From: Pseudomonas ovata
Lineage (GTDB): Bacteria; Pseudomonadota; Gammaproteobacteria; Pseudomonadales; Pseudomonadaceae
Length of the DNA: 64,000 bases
Assembly (NCBI RefSeq): GCF_003131185.1
Contig: NZ_QFFU01000021.1
Location: forward strand, 48,493 to 112,492
Direction: 5' to 3'
Shown: piece after piece, positions 55,012 through 63,684 of the stretch
Layout: every line of letters begins with the position of its first letter
How positions within the stretch are numbered: position 1 is the first letter of the stretch
Notes under the pieces: generated by a model
What the model was told of the DNA's origin: nothing
The model's database searches: none
The model's input: only the letters and a program-made list of their open reading frames with translations
Translations under genes and position numbers: made by a program

Positions 55012-56859
55012 TCAGCGGGCCAGCAAAACCTGCATCGACAACGACAGCCCTTCCAGCGCCCCGGTCAGGGCGGCCGGTGCCTGCACGGCGGCCTGCCCGG
55101 CGATGATCACCTTGAACACCTTGAGCAGTCGCGCAGCCTCCAGGGCGCCCGAGGGGTTGTCGTCGATGGCCCGGATCAGGGCGGCAATGGCCGGGTTATC
55201 AAGATTCAGGTAAAGCCGGTGATCGGCTTGCGCCGTTATCTGCCGTGTAAACTGACGGGCCAGGTGCAAGGCGGCCGAGGCGATACGCCGGTCGGCTTCA
55301 TCGCTTTCAAGCCGGGCCTTCAACTGCGCCTCGTGATTGCTGACCATCACCAGCGGCAACGCCTGGGGCGCAAACCGTGCAACCACCAGTTCTTCATCCA
55401 CGGCCAGCTGCGCGCTCAACCAGTCACGTTGTGCAGGCGGCAGGCTGACCGGTGTGAACAACTGCCGGTCGCCGCTTTCGCTGCCCAACTCGACCAGACG
55501 CATGCCGTGCGCCTCGCACCACAGGCGCAGAAACGGCAGCACCGCATAACGATTGCCGTGCGCCACCGGAAAACCCAGGGCCTGGAACAGCATTGTTTCA
55601 AAGCCGTTGTGGCCGTCTAGCAGCACATGCACGGCCCCCTCCACGGCCAGGTCGCGCGCCAGCAGCTCGCCCCGGGAGGTCGGAATGCACAAACTGTCCT
55701 TGAGCAGGTCGAACAGACGCTGGTCGCACAGCGTAGCCCCCAGCAGGGCGGCGTTATGGCGCAACAGCACCCGTCGCCAGGCCTGCGGCTGTTGCCCGGC
55801 GAGCCCGACCAGGCCGTCGATCAAGGCTTCGCTGACAGCGTGACGCGTCGCCGTGTAGTGCTCATCGTGCTGCAAGGCTTCGCGGCTCGCCGTCGGCGTC
55901 AGGTGTCCGGACTCGATCACGCCACCGATGAAACCGGCCCACGACGGCAACAAGTCACGGGCGTTGTCATCGAGCAGCATTCCGCGCAGGAACACACTCA
56001 GGTGGCGATTATCGTTCGAGCCGTAGGTCGCGCCGTCCTGTACCCACAACAAGCCTTGCAGGTCGGGCTGCTGGCGCGACGTGACCGGCATGCAGCAGAT
56101 CGGTTCGAAGGTGTGCTCGAAGCCGGTGGCGAACGCCAGTTGCCGCTTGTGCCGCTGCAATGGATGCAAATCGCCCTGTGCCGCGCGTCGCCAGGGCGGC
56201 GGCTCGTGGTTGATTGCCTGATCGGTATCCGCACCGACATAGATAGGCACCTCCAGCAGCGCGCAATAGCGCTCCAGGATCGCCCGCAGGCGGCCGGCCT
56301 CGGCCAGCGCGCGATGATGTTCATGCAGTTCCAGAATGACTTGCGTGCCCACCGGGCGCGGCTCGCAGGCCACCACGCTGTACTGCTGGGCATTGCTGGA
56401 CTGATAACAGAACCCCAGGTGCGGCTGCTGGCAGGACGTACTGCGCACGGTGACCCGCCTGGCCAGTACAAAAGCCGACAGAAAGCCCAGCCCGAACATG
56501 CCGATCAGGCCACCGGCATCCACACCGGCCTCGCGCAGGCCGCGGGTGTAGCCAATGCCCACGGTCGCCAGGTAAGCGTGAATCTCCTGTTCGGTCAGGC
56601 CGGCGCCGGTGTCGGTGATGCTGATGGTGTTCGACTGTGGGTCGCCCACCACCTCGATACGCCCCTCGCCTTCCCAGCCCGCCTGCTCCAGGCGCCGGCG
56701 CAGGATCGCGTCATGTGCGTTCTGCACCAGCTCGCGCAGGGCCACGGTGGGCGTGGAATACAGGTGCTTGCCAAGCACCGACATCAACCCGCTGAGGTCC
56801 ACCCCGGCGCGATGGATCCGGGCGTAATCGTGTGTCGCAGAATCGCTGTGCATGTCCAT
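55012..56859 (-). CDS. HSP90-like GHKL ATPase (divergent HtpG family)
   Basis: A 615-residue protein with an HSP90-type N-terminal ATPase: N-box VALRELVQNAHDAIL, ITDTGAGLT, and the lid/glycine motif GLIGMFGLGFLSAF. The middle segment has HSP90-like pieces (FLRGMLLDDNARDLLPSW, GVIESGHLTPTASREALQ). It lacks the C-terminal MEEVD and is about as long as HtpG, but its middle and C-terminal parts diverge strongly from housekeeping HtpG. ATG 56859 is preferred over TTG 56865. The client is unknown. It heads a two-gene unit with the TPR-like protein. It could be a specialised chaperone or part of a conflict system. Confidence 0.75.
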   Translation of the reverse strand: MDMHSDSATHDYARIHRAGVDLSGLMSVLGKHLYSTPTVALRELVQNAHDAILRRRLEQAGWEGEGRIEVVGDPQSNTISITDTGAGLTEQEIHAYLATVGIGYTRGLREAGVDAGGLIGMFGLGFLSAFVLARRVTVRSTSCQQPHLGFCYQSSNAQQYSVVACEPRPVGTQVILELHEHHRALAEAGRLRAILERYCALLEVPIYVGADTDQAINHEPPPWRRAAQGDLHPLQRHKRQLAFATGFEHTFEPICCMPVTSRQQPDLQGLLWVQDGATYGSNDNRHLSVFLRGMLLDDNARDLLPSWAGFIGGVIESGHLTPTASREALQHDEHYTATRHAVSEALIDGLVGLAGQQPQAWRRVLLRHNAALLGATLCDQRLFDLLKDSLCIPTSRGELLARDLAVEGAVHVLLDGHNGFETMLFQALGFPVAHGNRYAVLPFLRLWCEAHGMRLVELGSESGDRQLFTPVSLPPAQRDWLSAQLAVDEELVVARFAPQALPLVMVSNHEAQLKARLESDEADRRIASAALHLARQFTRQITAQADHRLYLNLDNPAIAALIRAIDDNPSGALEAARLLKVFKVIIAGQAAVQAPAALTGALEGLSLSMQVLLAR

Positions 56860-57188
56860 GGTCAAGCTCTTGGGGAACGTCCGTTGTAAGAAGGCGCAAA
56901 GAATATGGCAAAGCGACAGGACCGCCTAATCCTGCTCTTGATCCTGTGGTCGCAGAACAGCTGTGCGCCCGGACCTTGTGGCGCACCAGTGACCCCACTT
57001 GCATCGTTTGCTTCTGGCTGATCGGACCGGCACTGGCCCTCGAAATTCCGGACGACCCATTGCAGAGGCTGTTGCTGCTGATCCAGAAACCTGAAAGCCC
57101 GCAATTACGCGGGCTTCGGGATCGTTATTGCCAGATCGCGCGGGTCAGTGCCGGGCGTTCGGCCATGCCATGTAGCGTCAAGACCCGC
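56860..57188. other. Intergenic stretch upstream of the HSP90-like gene
   Basis: About 330 bases with no supported gene. It must hold the promoter of the HSP90-like operon and, at 57097-57114, the hairpin downstream of the first antidote-like gene. Frames through it show no family resemblance. Confidence 0.5.
57097..57114 (-). terminator. Hairpin, first copy of a duplicated terminator segment
   Basis: GCCCGCAATTACGCGGGC, a perfect six-base stem with a six-base loop, followed on the minus strand by CTTTCAGGTTTCT. It lies 75 bases after the 57-residue gene. The identical 18 bases and similar flanks recur at 58136-58153. Confidence 0.6.
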
Positions 57189-57362
57189 TCAAGCAGCCGG
57201 ATCAGCTTCTTTCATGGCAAAGGCGACTGATAGCTGCCGTTCCAGGATGGCCACTTCATCCGCATCACCCTCACGTACAACCTCGGCCAGCAGCTGCGCC
57301 GCATAAGACGGATCAGCCTGGAACAGCGCTGCCATGGCCTCATCGTGACTACGGTCTTTCAT
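57189..57362 (-). CDS. Short addiction-module antidote-like protein, copy 1
   Basis: A 57-residue protein with AGGAG before its ATG. MKDRSHDEAMAALFQADPSY is very close to the N-terminus of COG3636-type 'probable addiction module antidote' proteins, which normally continue to 90-100 residues with a helix-turn-helix. Here the helix-turn-helix half is missing and the frame ends after AFAMKEADPAA. It is paralogous to the 64-residue protein at 58300-58494. No toxin gene is adjacent, and it may be a remnant or a repurposed small protein. Confidence 0.62.
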   Translation of the reverse strand: MKDRSHDEAMAALFQADPSYAAQLLAEVVREGDADEVAILERQLSVAFAMKEADPAA

Positions 57363-57417
57363 CAATCACTCCTGATTCATAGAGGCCCCAAAGCCTCGAA
57401 ATAGCCTGCTCAGGCCA

Positions 57418-57981
57418 CTACGCCGGGGTTGGCCTACCTGTCTCGTCGCGCACCTGCATCAGCGCAAACCCCAGCAGATTCAAGCCTTTCCACAGATTCG
57501 GATTGTGCACATCGGCATTATCCTGTGCGAGCCCTATGCCCCAGATGCTATCAACCGGGCTGGCCTCGACAATCACGTTTGATCCGGTTTGAAGAAGGTA
57601 TTCGTTCAATTGGGGATTCTGAGAGAACTTGGCCTGGTTCGCTCGAACGACGATGTCGTATCGATGGTGCAGCCAGACCTGCTCATTGAATCCGCGCACG
57701 TGGCGGCCAAGCGCTTTGGCGGCGTCAGGCGTCGGGGCCTGGAGCACCTGGGCACGAATGTCATGATCATCGAACAAGGCCGCTTTCTCGGCCATCATGA
57801 AGTGCTCAGCGGTCGGGTAATGTTGCTCCTCGACAATGAATCCGGCCTCGAACCATTGGCTGAAGCACGAAGCCGTGACGACAGTCTTGCTGCGCCGGTG
57901 CCCCCAGAAAAACGTGAATTTCAGAGATTCTCCAGCGTTGAAACGGGTGCGCAGTTGTTCAAGATGTTCAGAGTCGCTCAA
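57418..57981 (-). CDS. NADAR family protein (YbiA-like)
   Basis: A 187-residue protein with the NADAR/YbiA pattern: FTFFWGHRR, the WFEAGFIVEEQHYPTAEHFM segment, an AEKAALFDD helix, and the C-terminal NPNLWKGLNLLGFALMQVRD. Family members act as N-glycosidases on riboflavin intermediates (YbiA) or remove ADP-ribose from guanine in DNA (DarT-associated NADARs). No DarT-like gene is next to it, so which activity applies is unknown. It stands between two paralogous antidote-like stubs, all on the minus strand. Confidence 0.85.
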   Translation of the reverse strand: MSDSEHLEQLRTRFNAGESLKFTFFWGHRRSKTVVTASCFSQWFEAGFIVEEQHYPTAEHFMMAEKAALFDDHDIRAQVLQAPTPDAAKALGRHVRGFNEQVWLHHRYDIVVRANQAKFSQNPQLNEYLLQTGSNVIVEASPVDSIWGIGLAQDNADVHNPNLWKGLNLLGFALMQVRDETGRPTPA

Positions 57982-58135
57982 TGAGATGTCCTCGCTGACG
58001 GAAGCTTGAAGTTACAGCGGCTGTGACAATCAAGGCAACCATAACGCCGGGGCGAGAGAACGTTCACAGATTGATGCCTGCGCGCAACGCTTCGGGATAC
58101 AGCCCTCAGCGGCACCGAAAGCCAAAAAGCCAAAA

Positions 58136-58153
58136 GCCCGCAATTACGCGGGC
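58136..58153 (-). terminator. Hairpin, second copy of the duplicated terminator segment
   Basis: The same 18-base GCCCGC-AATTAC-GCGGGC hairpin as at 57097. Here the minus strand continues TTTTGGCTTTTTGG, a better terminator tail. The flank 'TAGATCGTGCCGGGCAGTGCCG' also resembles the first copy ('CAGATCGCGCGGGTCAGTGCCG'). Confidence 0.65.
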
Positions 58154-58299
58154 TCCAGGGTGTTTTTTGCTAGATCGTGCCGGGCAGTGCCGAACGCGGG
58201 ATCATTCCCACTCTATTATCAATAACCCCTTACACCCCAAAAAAATAAGGAGCCAAAAGACAAAAATGTACTTAAATCCATGAAAAATACCATGAGACC

Positions 58300-58494
58300 T
58301 CAAAATTTTCCTGGCGTGCTTGTGCCGCCAGAAGGCATGACCGTCGAGGCAACGCCGATAGAAAGCTGACGCATCAGTACCGCAAGCTCATCAGCGGCAC
58401 CGTCAGCGCAGATTTCGACAAGCAATTCAAGGGCATAAAATGGATCAGCCTTGAAAAGCTCTGCCATTGCCTCATCGTGACTGCGATCTTTCAT
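58300..58494 (-). CDS. Short addiction-module antidote-like protein, copy 2
   Basis: A 64-residue protein, MKDRSHDEAMAELFKADPFY..., clearly paralogous to the 57-residue gene at 57189-57362 over the first 45 residues. The C-terminal tails then differ (here GVASTVMPSGGTSTPGKF). Again the helix-turn-helix half of the antidote family is absent. AGAGG precedes the ATG. A terminator-like hairpin lies 150 bases downstream. Confidence 0.58.
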   Translation of the reverse strand: MKDRSHDEAMAELFKADPFYALELLVEICADGAADELAVLMRQLSIGVASTVMPSGGTSTPGKF

Positions 58495-58945
58495 CCTCTA
58501 CCTCTGCGCTTGGGCGTAAGCAAACCGCGTGACCTTCACGATCCTACAGGACATTTCCTGACAATTTTCAGCGCGTTTAATGCTTCGCTGAGGACATTCA
58601 ACGCAGACCCGTAGGATTACCTATCCTTGACTATCCCCATGGATACCGCTGCGTCCAGCCAGCTACAAGAGCTGTAGCCAAGCGCTGACATTGCCCACAG
58701 CCCCTCAACAACCGGCTTAGCAGTGAGCACGATGCAACCGAAATCCGTATTGTCCAGCCTCTCGCAATGCCCCCGTCAGAAAATTTGGATTCGCGAAGCG
58801 ACAGATGTCCACTGAACCAACCGAAAAGTGGCATTATGACATGAGATTTTTGCCTAATATGGCACGCGCGTAAGGAAACGCCATGACCTCGCTGTCGTCC
58901 TTTCCGTACGCATATTTTTCACGGATGCAGTGCAGGAGTTCTCTA
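58495..58945. other. Intergenic region before the defence operon
   Basis: About 450 bases without a supported gene. A TAATAT -10-like hexamer at 58855-58860 lies about 85 bases before the operon start, with no strong -35. A seven-base ATCCTAC/GTAGGAT inverted pair occurs near 58540 and 58610. The 67-codon minus-strand frame at 58631-58834 has no support. Confidence 0.45.
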
Positions 58946-60382
58946 ATGGCTTTCGATGCGTCGCCGTCTTGGAGTGGCTTCAACTACCAAGGTAAAGTCG
59001 CTCTCTACTACGCCCTAAAGCTGATAAACGCAGAGCCCGTGGGTGCAGATCTGTCGAGTTACAGTTTGATACTAGAGTCTACTGAAGACTTCGAGATCAA
59101 GCACGTCGGAGACCCAATCTCGTTTCATCAAGTAAAGGCATATAATTCTAGTACTTACAGTGAGTATTCCGACGCCCTACTCGGAATAGCTTTAGAATTA
59201 TATAAACAACCGGGCGTCTCCGGAAAAATTCACACTTGGAAGCAGATAAATGCCAAGCCATCCTTCCAAGACTTAAGAACGTCCATACAGGACGATCTAA
59301 GAATCATAACAACTCAATATCAAACTAAAAACCCCAAAGACGGAAGCTCCACACTCGAAAAAGCCGCTTCTGATGAAAGTAAGATTTCTAAGCAAGCAGC
59401 CATCCTGAGAGCCGCTTTCAAAGGAAATACTGCAGATCAATTATATGAAATTCTAGTATCTATCTTGAGCGGCCAAAATGATGCTCTCGCTAGACTTGAC
59501 TCTTACCAGTATGATGACGGCAATAAATTCTGCAGCCTAGATGACATCAACACCAAAATAAAGTCTGAGATATCTAACTCACTAGCCAGCAGAAATGGCG
59601 TCATTACACCTGAGCATCAAGATAAAACTTTTCACTGTTTTCTTGGAATGATAGACCGACATATCATTCATCGACACAAGACCAAACAATCAAACACAAA
59701 AACCCCTATAACCTTTGAAGAAATAGTTCAAGCTCTTGAAATTGACCATGAAGATGTTGGTGAAGAATATCTAGCCTGTAAATTCAAAGAAGGCTTTGCC
59801 CATTTAATCGATGAGTACATGGGCGACCCAGAGGACTACAATAACTCAAACCAAGATGAATACTGCAACCTAAAAGAAGCAAGAAAACTTTTTCTAGGCC
59901 TGAGCGCGACCGATCTCTGGAGACACTACCGTAGCTTCTCCCCTCAAATTTATCTCCAGCATGATAACAATACGGATAATGCTTTCTCCGCAAACCCTGA
60001 GGGCATCCGTCATGTGCTAATAAAAATCTTACACACAATCAACTTTGAGCGCGCCACTCACAACGCACCAAAGTATAAGTTCACCTATCGCACAACCACG
60101 CTACCGCATCAGCATTATCTGCCAACAACCATTACAAGAATTGCACGACCGACCCAGATTGAGAGAAAAATTACAACTAATCCAAGTATGAGCGAGATAC
60201 TTTATGAAGTTCAAAACTTAATTTACGATGGATTAGAACCCTACCCATTCTCCCCCACATTGGCAGTGCATACAGAAGCTCCGAAAGCAGAGGACTCAGA
60301 TCCTCGTTCCAAAAGAGACGAAGTATTAAAACTTATAACTCTTGTCCCCATCGCTAATGCAAAGGATGCACTAAAACAATGA
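58946..60382 (+). CDS. Lamassu/ABC-3C effector with Cap4-like (DUF4297-type) nuclease domain
   Basis: A 478-residue protein. ATG 58946 has AGGAG seven bases upstream; an upstream in-frame ATG at 58883 adds 21 atypical residues. The N-terminus MAFDASPSWSGFNYQGKVAL precedes a PD-(D/E)xK-type core: LILESTEDFEIK (E44, E47/D48) and FHQVKAY (Q62-x-K64). This pattern is typical of Cap4/DUF4297 dsDNA nucleases. The C-terminal about 250 residues should be the ABC-3C-type domain that docks on the partners. The stop overlaps the next start (ATGA). AT-rich composition contrasts with the chromosome. Predicted role: DNA degradation upon phage or plasmid sensing by the ATPase complex. The family call is by motif and gene order. 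Confidence 0.72.
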   Translation: MAFDASPSWSGFNYQGKVALYYALKLINAEPVGADLSSYSLILESTEDFEIKHVGDPISFHQVKAYNSSTYSEYSDALLGIALELYKQPGVSGKIHTWKQINAKPSFQDLRTSIQDDLRIITTQYQTKNPKDGSSTLEKAASDESKISKQAAILRAAFKGNTADQLYEILVSILSGQNDALARLDSYQYDDGNKFCSLDDINTKIKSEISNSLASRNGVITPEHQDKTFHCFLGMIDRHIIHRHKTKQSNTKTPITFEEIVQALEIDHEDVGEEYLACKFKEGFAHLIDEYMGDPEDYNNSNQDEYCNLKEARKLFLGLSATDLWRHYRSFSPQIYLQHDNNTDNAFSANPEGIRHVLIKILHTINFERATHNAPKYKFTYRTTTLPHQHYLPTTITRIARPTQIERKITTNPSMSEILYEVQNLIYDGLEPYPFSPTLAVHTEAPKAEDSDPRSKRDEVLKLITLVPIANAKDALKQ

Positions 60383-61093
60383 TCACACTCATCAACAAAA
60401 TCCTTTTCAGCAATGGCTACGAGCGTCTAGACATAGAACCGTCGTCTTCTAATGGAATTTTTTATGCCTTCTGTTTGCCCGAAGGACACAAGAGAGAAGA
60501 ATACTTCGTAACTATTCAACTCCAGGAGCAATCTGACACCGCAGCGCAAGAGTTACTACATGAAAAAGCGCAGATATTGTTTGAAGAAATCAGCAACTCT
60601 GGAAAAGTAGACCGCCCTTTCGAAAAAAACTGCACCTTACTTATTTGCCACGAAGAAGAAAAAATCAGCAGGCAAACAATACTTTCGCTTGAAGAAGACC
60701 ATTACAATTTCAAGAAAAACGTCATCACTTACACATCAAACGAGCTAGAGAGCTTAGAATCCTACATCATCGAAAATGGAATAGAAAAAAAAAACCAACA
60801 ACATCATAAGTGAAATAATAAACTCAAATTCCGGAAGGAAATTTCTAACATTCAAAAACGATCACACCAACAAAAAAGACCATTACTCACTTATATTAAA
60901 AATCGCACTCAAGCTTCCATTCATTACCTACACACCTCAAGAACAGCAACTCACTAATCTAAATGACGAGATAGACAAATCTCTATCCTTATACCAATCC
61001 TCAATCTACAGCCAGTTGATGGCATACGATTCGGACTGGACCGATGAAAATATTCATCAACGAGTCGAAGAAGTGTGGGAGAAATTGGTATGA
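60379..61093 (+). pseudogene. Lamassu LmuC / ABC-3C middle-component gene, frame split at a run of ten A
   Basis: The first frame (ATG 60379) gives 144 residues (MITLINKILFSNGYERLDIE...) and stops just after the A10 run at 60785-60794. The next frame is open from inside the run to TGA 61091-61093 (TNNIISEIINSNSGRKFLTF... to ...VEEVWEKLV). With nine A instead of ten the two join into one 237-residue protein, the size expected for a middle component. Both ends overlap the neighbours by ATGA, so the full-length frame is clearly the ancestral one. The gene may be mutated, phase-variable, expressed by polymerase slippage, or a sequencing artefact. Confidence 0.75.
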
Positions 61094-63468
61094 TTAACCT
61101 CAACAAAATAACCCTTAAGAACTTCAAGGTATTTGGCGATGAACCATACACCATTAACTTTGAAGATAATAATCTCGTACTGCTCGATGGACCAAATGGA
61201 TATGGAAAGACCTCTGTCTTCGACGCAATCGAATTAGGTCTTACAGGAAATATTACTCGACTTATTTCTCTAGAGAACCGCCAAAATCCTGCAGATATAG
61301 TTGTTGCTCACAAAGGCGCATCAACAGTTGAGATCATCTTAGAGTTCAAAGATAAAGACTCTAAAATTAGAGTATTCCAGCGAAAGCTAAAAGACCGAAT
61401 ACCTAACACATCGAAGAGAATATCTAGATTCGCAGAGCTTTGGGAAATAAATGAAATAATAGATGGAAAAGCTATCCCCGCGCAAAAAAATGCTCTAGAG
61501 CAATATTTTGGCAGCAAGGATTTTTCACGAGACTTTCTGCTATTTCATTATGTACAGCAGGAAGAAACCTCTAGATTCCTTAAAACGAACAACGAAACAC
61601 AACGAGCTGAAGAACTTGCCCAGCTTTTCGGTAATACACGTGATGCCGATGAAAAGCTTAGTAAGCTGACGGAAATTTCTCGCAAGATAGCCACCTCGAA
61701 AAGAAGTGTTACTTCGCAGATCGAAAGCATTAAGCAAGTGTATAAAATCGATAACACCACCAACATCACAACTGGCACCACTGAGCCGCATGCCTATGTC
61801 TTTCCGTGGTTAGCCGAGGACAACAAGGAAATCTTCTGGGATGCAATCACGATTTCTGAGTTGAATCAGGAAAAACTCAACAGCTCCCTGGAAGAAATTA
61901 ACAATATCAAAAACCTTCTTACACATCAACTCTTTTTTATCAGAAACCGTCGATTTGAGAATGCTGCGCTCCAAAGAGAAGTCTTCAAGCTTTATGTTGG
62001 CTACTACAACTCAATCAACCATCATGATCTTTATGTCACAAAAAATAGCTTGTATCAGTCAATACAGCAATTCCACTCAATACTGAAAAGTGGTGACCTC
62101 AAGCAAATCCGCAACACCACCAATCTCGATTCGATCTTCCAAGCGTTGGCCTATGATAGCAGTGAACCATTTAAATCTGCCGTCCAAACACTCATTGAGG
62201 AAGAAGAAAAAGCGAGTGGTTTAAGCTCCATTTACTCAGAACTACTCAAACATCATGATGCCATGTCTGCTGGGCTTCAAAGCGTGCCGAACGAAGCTGC
62301 CTGCTTGCTTTGTGGCCATGACTACCAGACTCATGACTTACTAACTCAGGCAATTTCTCAGCATGGCCACCTGATTCGGTCACAACTTTCCGGGCAAGAC
62401 AGGCATTTAGTATTAGTCAGGGATAAATTCAACACAGATTTCTTGTCTCCTTTGAGTCAGGCTTGCAACACCTACCTAGAACAAACTATTGCTCCTACAC
62501 AAGAAGACTTGCTCTCACTTTCTAAGGCGCTGGCAGCAAAAGAGCGGTTTGACAAGCTCAGCAAATGGCTGCTATCTGAAAAGATTGAGTACAACGATTT
62601 GCTTGCAACAACGTTTCCAGTAACCGGTAGAGAAAATTATATTACAGAGGCAACAGACAAACTATGTGAGCGGATACGCTCGGCAATCGGCGTAGCACCA
62701 GAAGGCTATTACGAGGCGAATGGTAGCAATATATTTGAAAGAATCTACAGAGACTACTTCAACAGTGAACAGGAAAAAATCTCCCTGGTAACCGTTGCTC
62801 TGTTAGAAAAGAAAGAACAATACATCAAAGCGCTCTATTTCAGCTCACTAAAAGACATCTCTGAAAAGCTCAAAAAACTAACAAAACAATATAATAACTT
62901 AGAGCGTGCGACTGACGACTTAGGCGAACTCATCACAAAAGTTCGAACTCAAATCCGACAGTATAGAAAAAAGCTCATCACCGACATCGAAATCCCTTTC
63001 TATATTTATTCCGGTAAAATTCTTCAAACGCACCAAGCTGGGCTTGGACATGGTATTTTCATCAAAGACCCTACAGGCGAGGATGAACTGAGGAACGTGC
63101 GCTTAGTTTCAAACTGGGAGAGCGATCACGACATTCTTAACACTATGAGCTCTGGCCAAATATCTGCCGTCGTCATCGCTCTAACCCTCGCATTACATAG
63201 AGTCTACTCCACAAAATTCTCAAGCATATTAATTGACGACCCAGTCCAGACTATGGATGACATAAATATGGCATCTCTGGTCGAATTATTGCGCAATGAC
63301 TTCAGCGAGAAGCAAATTGTCCTTTCCACGCACGAAGAAAAAGTTGCCAGATATTTTATTTATAAGTATTTAAAGCATGGGGAAAATGTCAAAATCATAA
63401 ACTTAATGCAAAGGAAAGAATATATACCAAGTAATAAATTCTTATATAGCCCAGCAAAAAACAACTGA
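61090..63468 (+). CDS. SMC/RecF-like ATPase of the Lamassu/ABC-3C system (LmuB-like)
   Basis: A 792-residue ABC-type ATPase. Start at ATG 61090, overlapping the stop of the middle gene; GTG 61075 is less likely. Walker A GPNGYGKTS (34-42), Q-loop region YVQQEETSRF, long coiled-coil arms, a zinc-hook-like CLLC (Cys405/Cys408), signature SSGQ (687-690), Walker B ILIDDP (D716-D717), and H-loop VLSTHEEKVARYF. This layout is that of LmuB/DdmC-type SMC proteins, which sense invading DNA ends or structures and license the nuclease. Codon use is AT-rich, like the two genes before it. The last gene of the operon; the next 200 bases are non-coding. Confidence 0.85.
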   Translation: MINLNKITLKNFKVFGDEPYTINFEDNNLVLLDGPNGYGKTSVFDAIELGLTGNITRLISLENRQNPADIVVAHKGASTVEIILEFKDKDSKIRVFQRKLKDRIPNTSKRISRFAELWEINEIIDGKAIPAQKNALEQYFGSKDFSRDFLLFHYVQQEETSRFLKTNNETQRAEELAQLFGNTRDADEKLSKLTEISRKIATSKRSVTSQIESIKQVYKIDNTTNITTGTTEPHAYVFPWLAEDNKEIFWDAITISELNQEKLNSSLEEINNIKNLLTHQLFFIRNRRFENAALQREVFKLYVGYYNSINHHDLYVTKNSLYQSIQQFHSILKSGDLKQIRNTTNLDSIFQALAYDSSEPFKSAVQTLIEEEEKASGLSSIYSELLKHHDAMSAGLQSVPNEAACLLCGHDYQTHDLLTQAISQHGHLIRSQLSGQDRHLVLVRDKFNTDFLSPLSQACNTYLEQTIAPTQEDLLSLSKALAAKERFDKLSKWLLSEKIEYNDLLATTFPVTGRENYITEATDKLCERIRSAIGVAPEGYYEANGSNIFERIYRDYFNSEQEKISLVTVALLEKKEQYIKALYFSSLKDISEKLKKLTKQYNNLERATDDLGELITKVRTQIRQYRKKLITDIEIPFYIYSGKILQTHQAGLGHGIFIKDPTGEDELRNVRLVSNWESDHDILNTMSSGQISAVVIALTLALHRVYSTKFSSILIDDPVQTMDDINMASLVELLRNDFSEKQIVLSTHEEKVARYFIYKYLKHGENVKIINLMQRKEYIPSNKFLYSPAKNN

Positions 63469-63475
63469 CTCCCTC

Positions 63476-63557
63476 TTGACAGGCTAGATTAAACGCCTTA
63501 TCAACGTGAGCAATTTAGTGCTGGATGTCGAACCTCCGTTGGCTCGACATCCAGCAC
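63476..63557 (+). promoter_or_regulatory. Orphan promoter followed by a perfect 14-bp hairpin
   Basis: TTGACA (63476-63481), 17 bases, TATCAA (63499-63504) forms a plausible sigma-70 promoter. From the expected start near 63511 the transcript would enter a hairpin with perfect 14-base arms (63518-63531 with 63544-63557) and a 12-base loop. No ORF follows on this strand. It may be a small RNA, or the hairpin may simply end the defence operon (there is no U-tract). Confidence 0.4.
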
Positions 63558-63684
63558 CTTGGCATGGATAGCTCAATACAATAACGCAGATAGCACCTTC
63601 GAGACTTTAAAAGCTTAGTTTCAGACTGGCCAGCCTAGAATCAGCGCATGGTGCCGTCTCCATTTTTTACATAAACAATAGCGC

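Noticed and set aside
56832..57230. A 132-codon plus-strand frame between the HSP90-like and NADAR genes
   Set aside because: It overlaps the start of the HSP90-like gene and the first antidote-like gene antisense; no conserved motif seen.
58631..58834. A 67-codon minus-strand frame upstream of the defence operon
   Set aside because: No ribosome-binding site, no family resemblance, and it lies in what should be the operon's promoter region.
63518..63557. Hairpin considered as an integron attC site
   Set aside because: It lacks the flanking RYYYAAC/GTTRRRY cores and the unpaired bulges of attC; it is a simple perfect inverted repeat.
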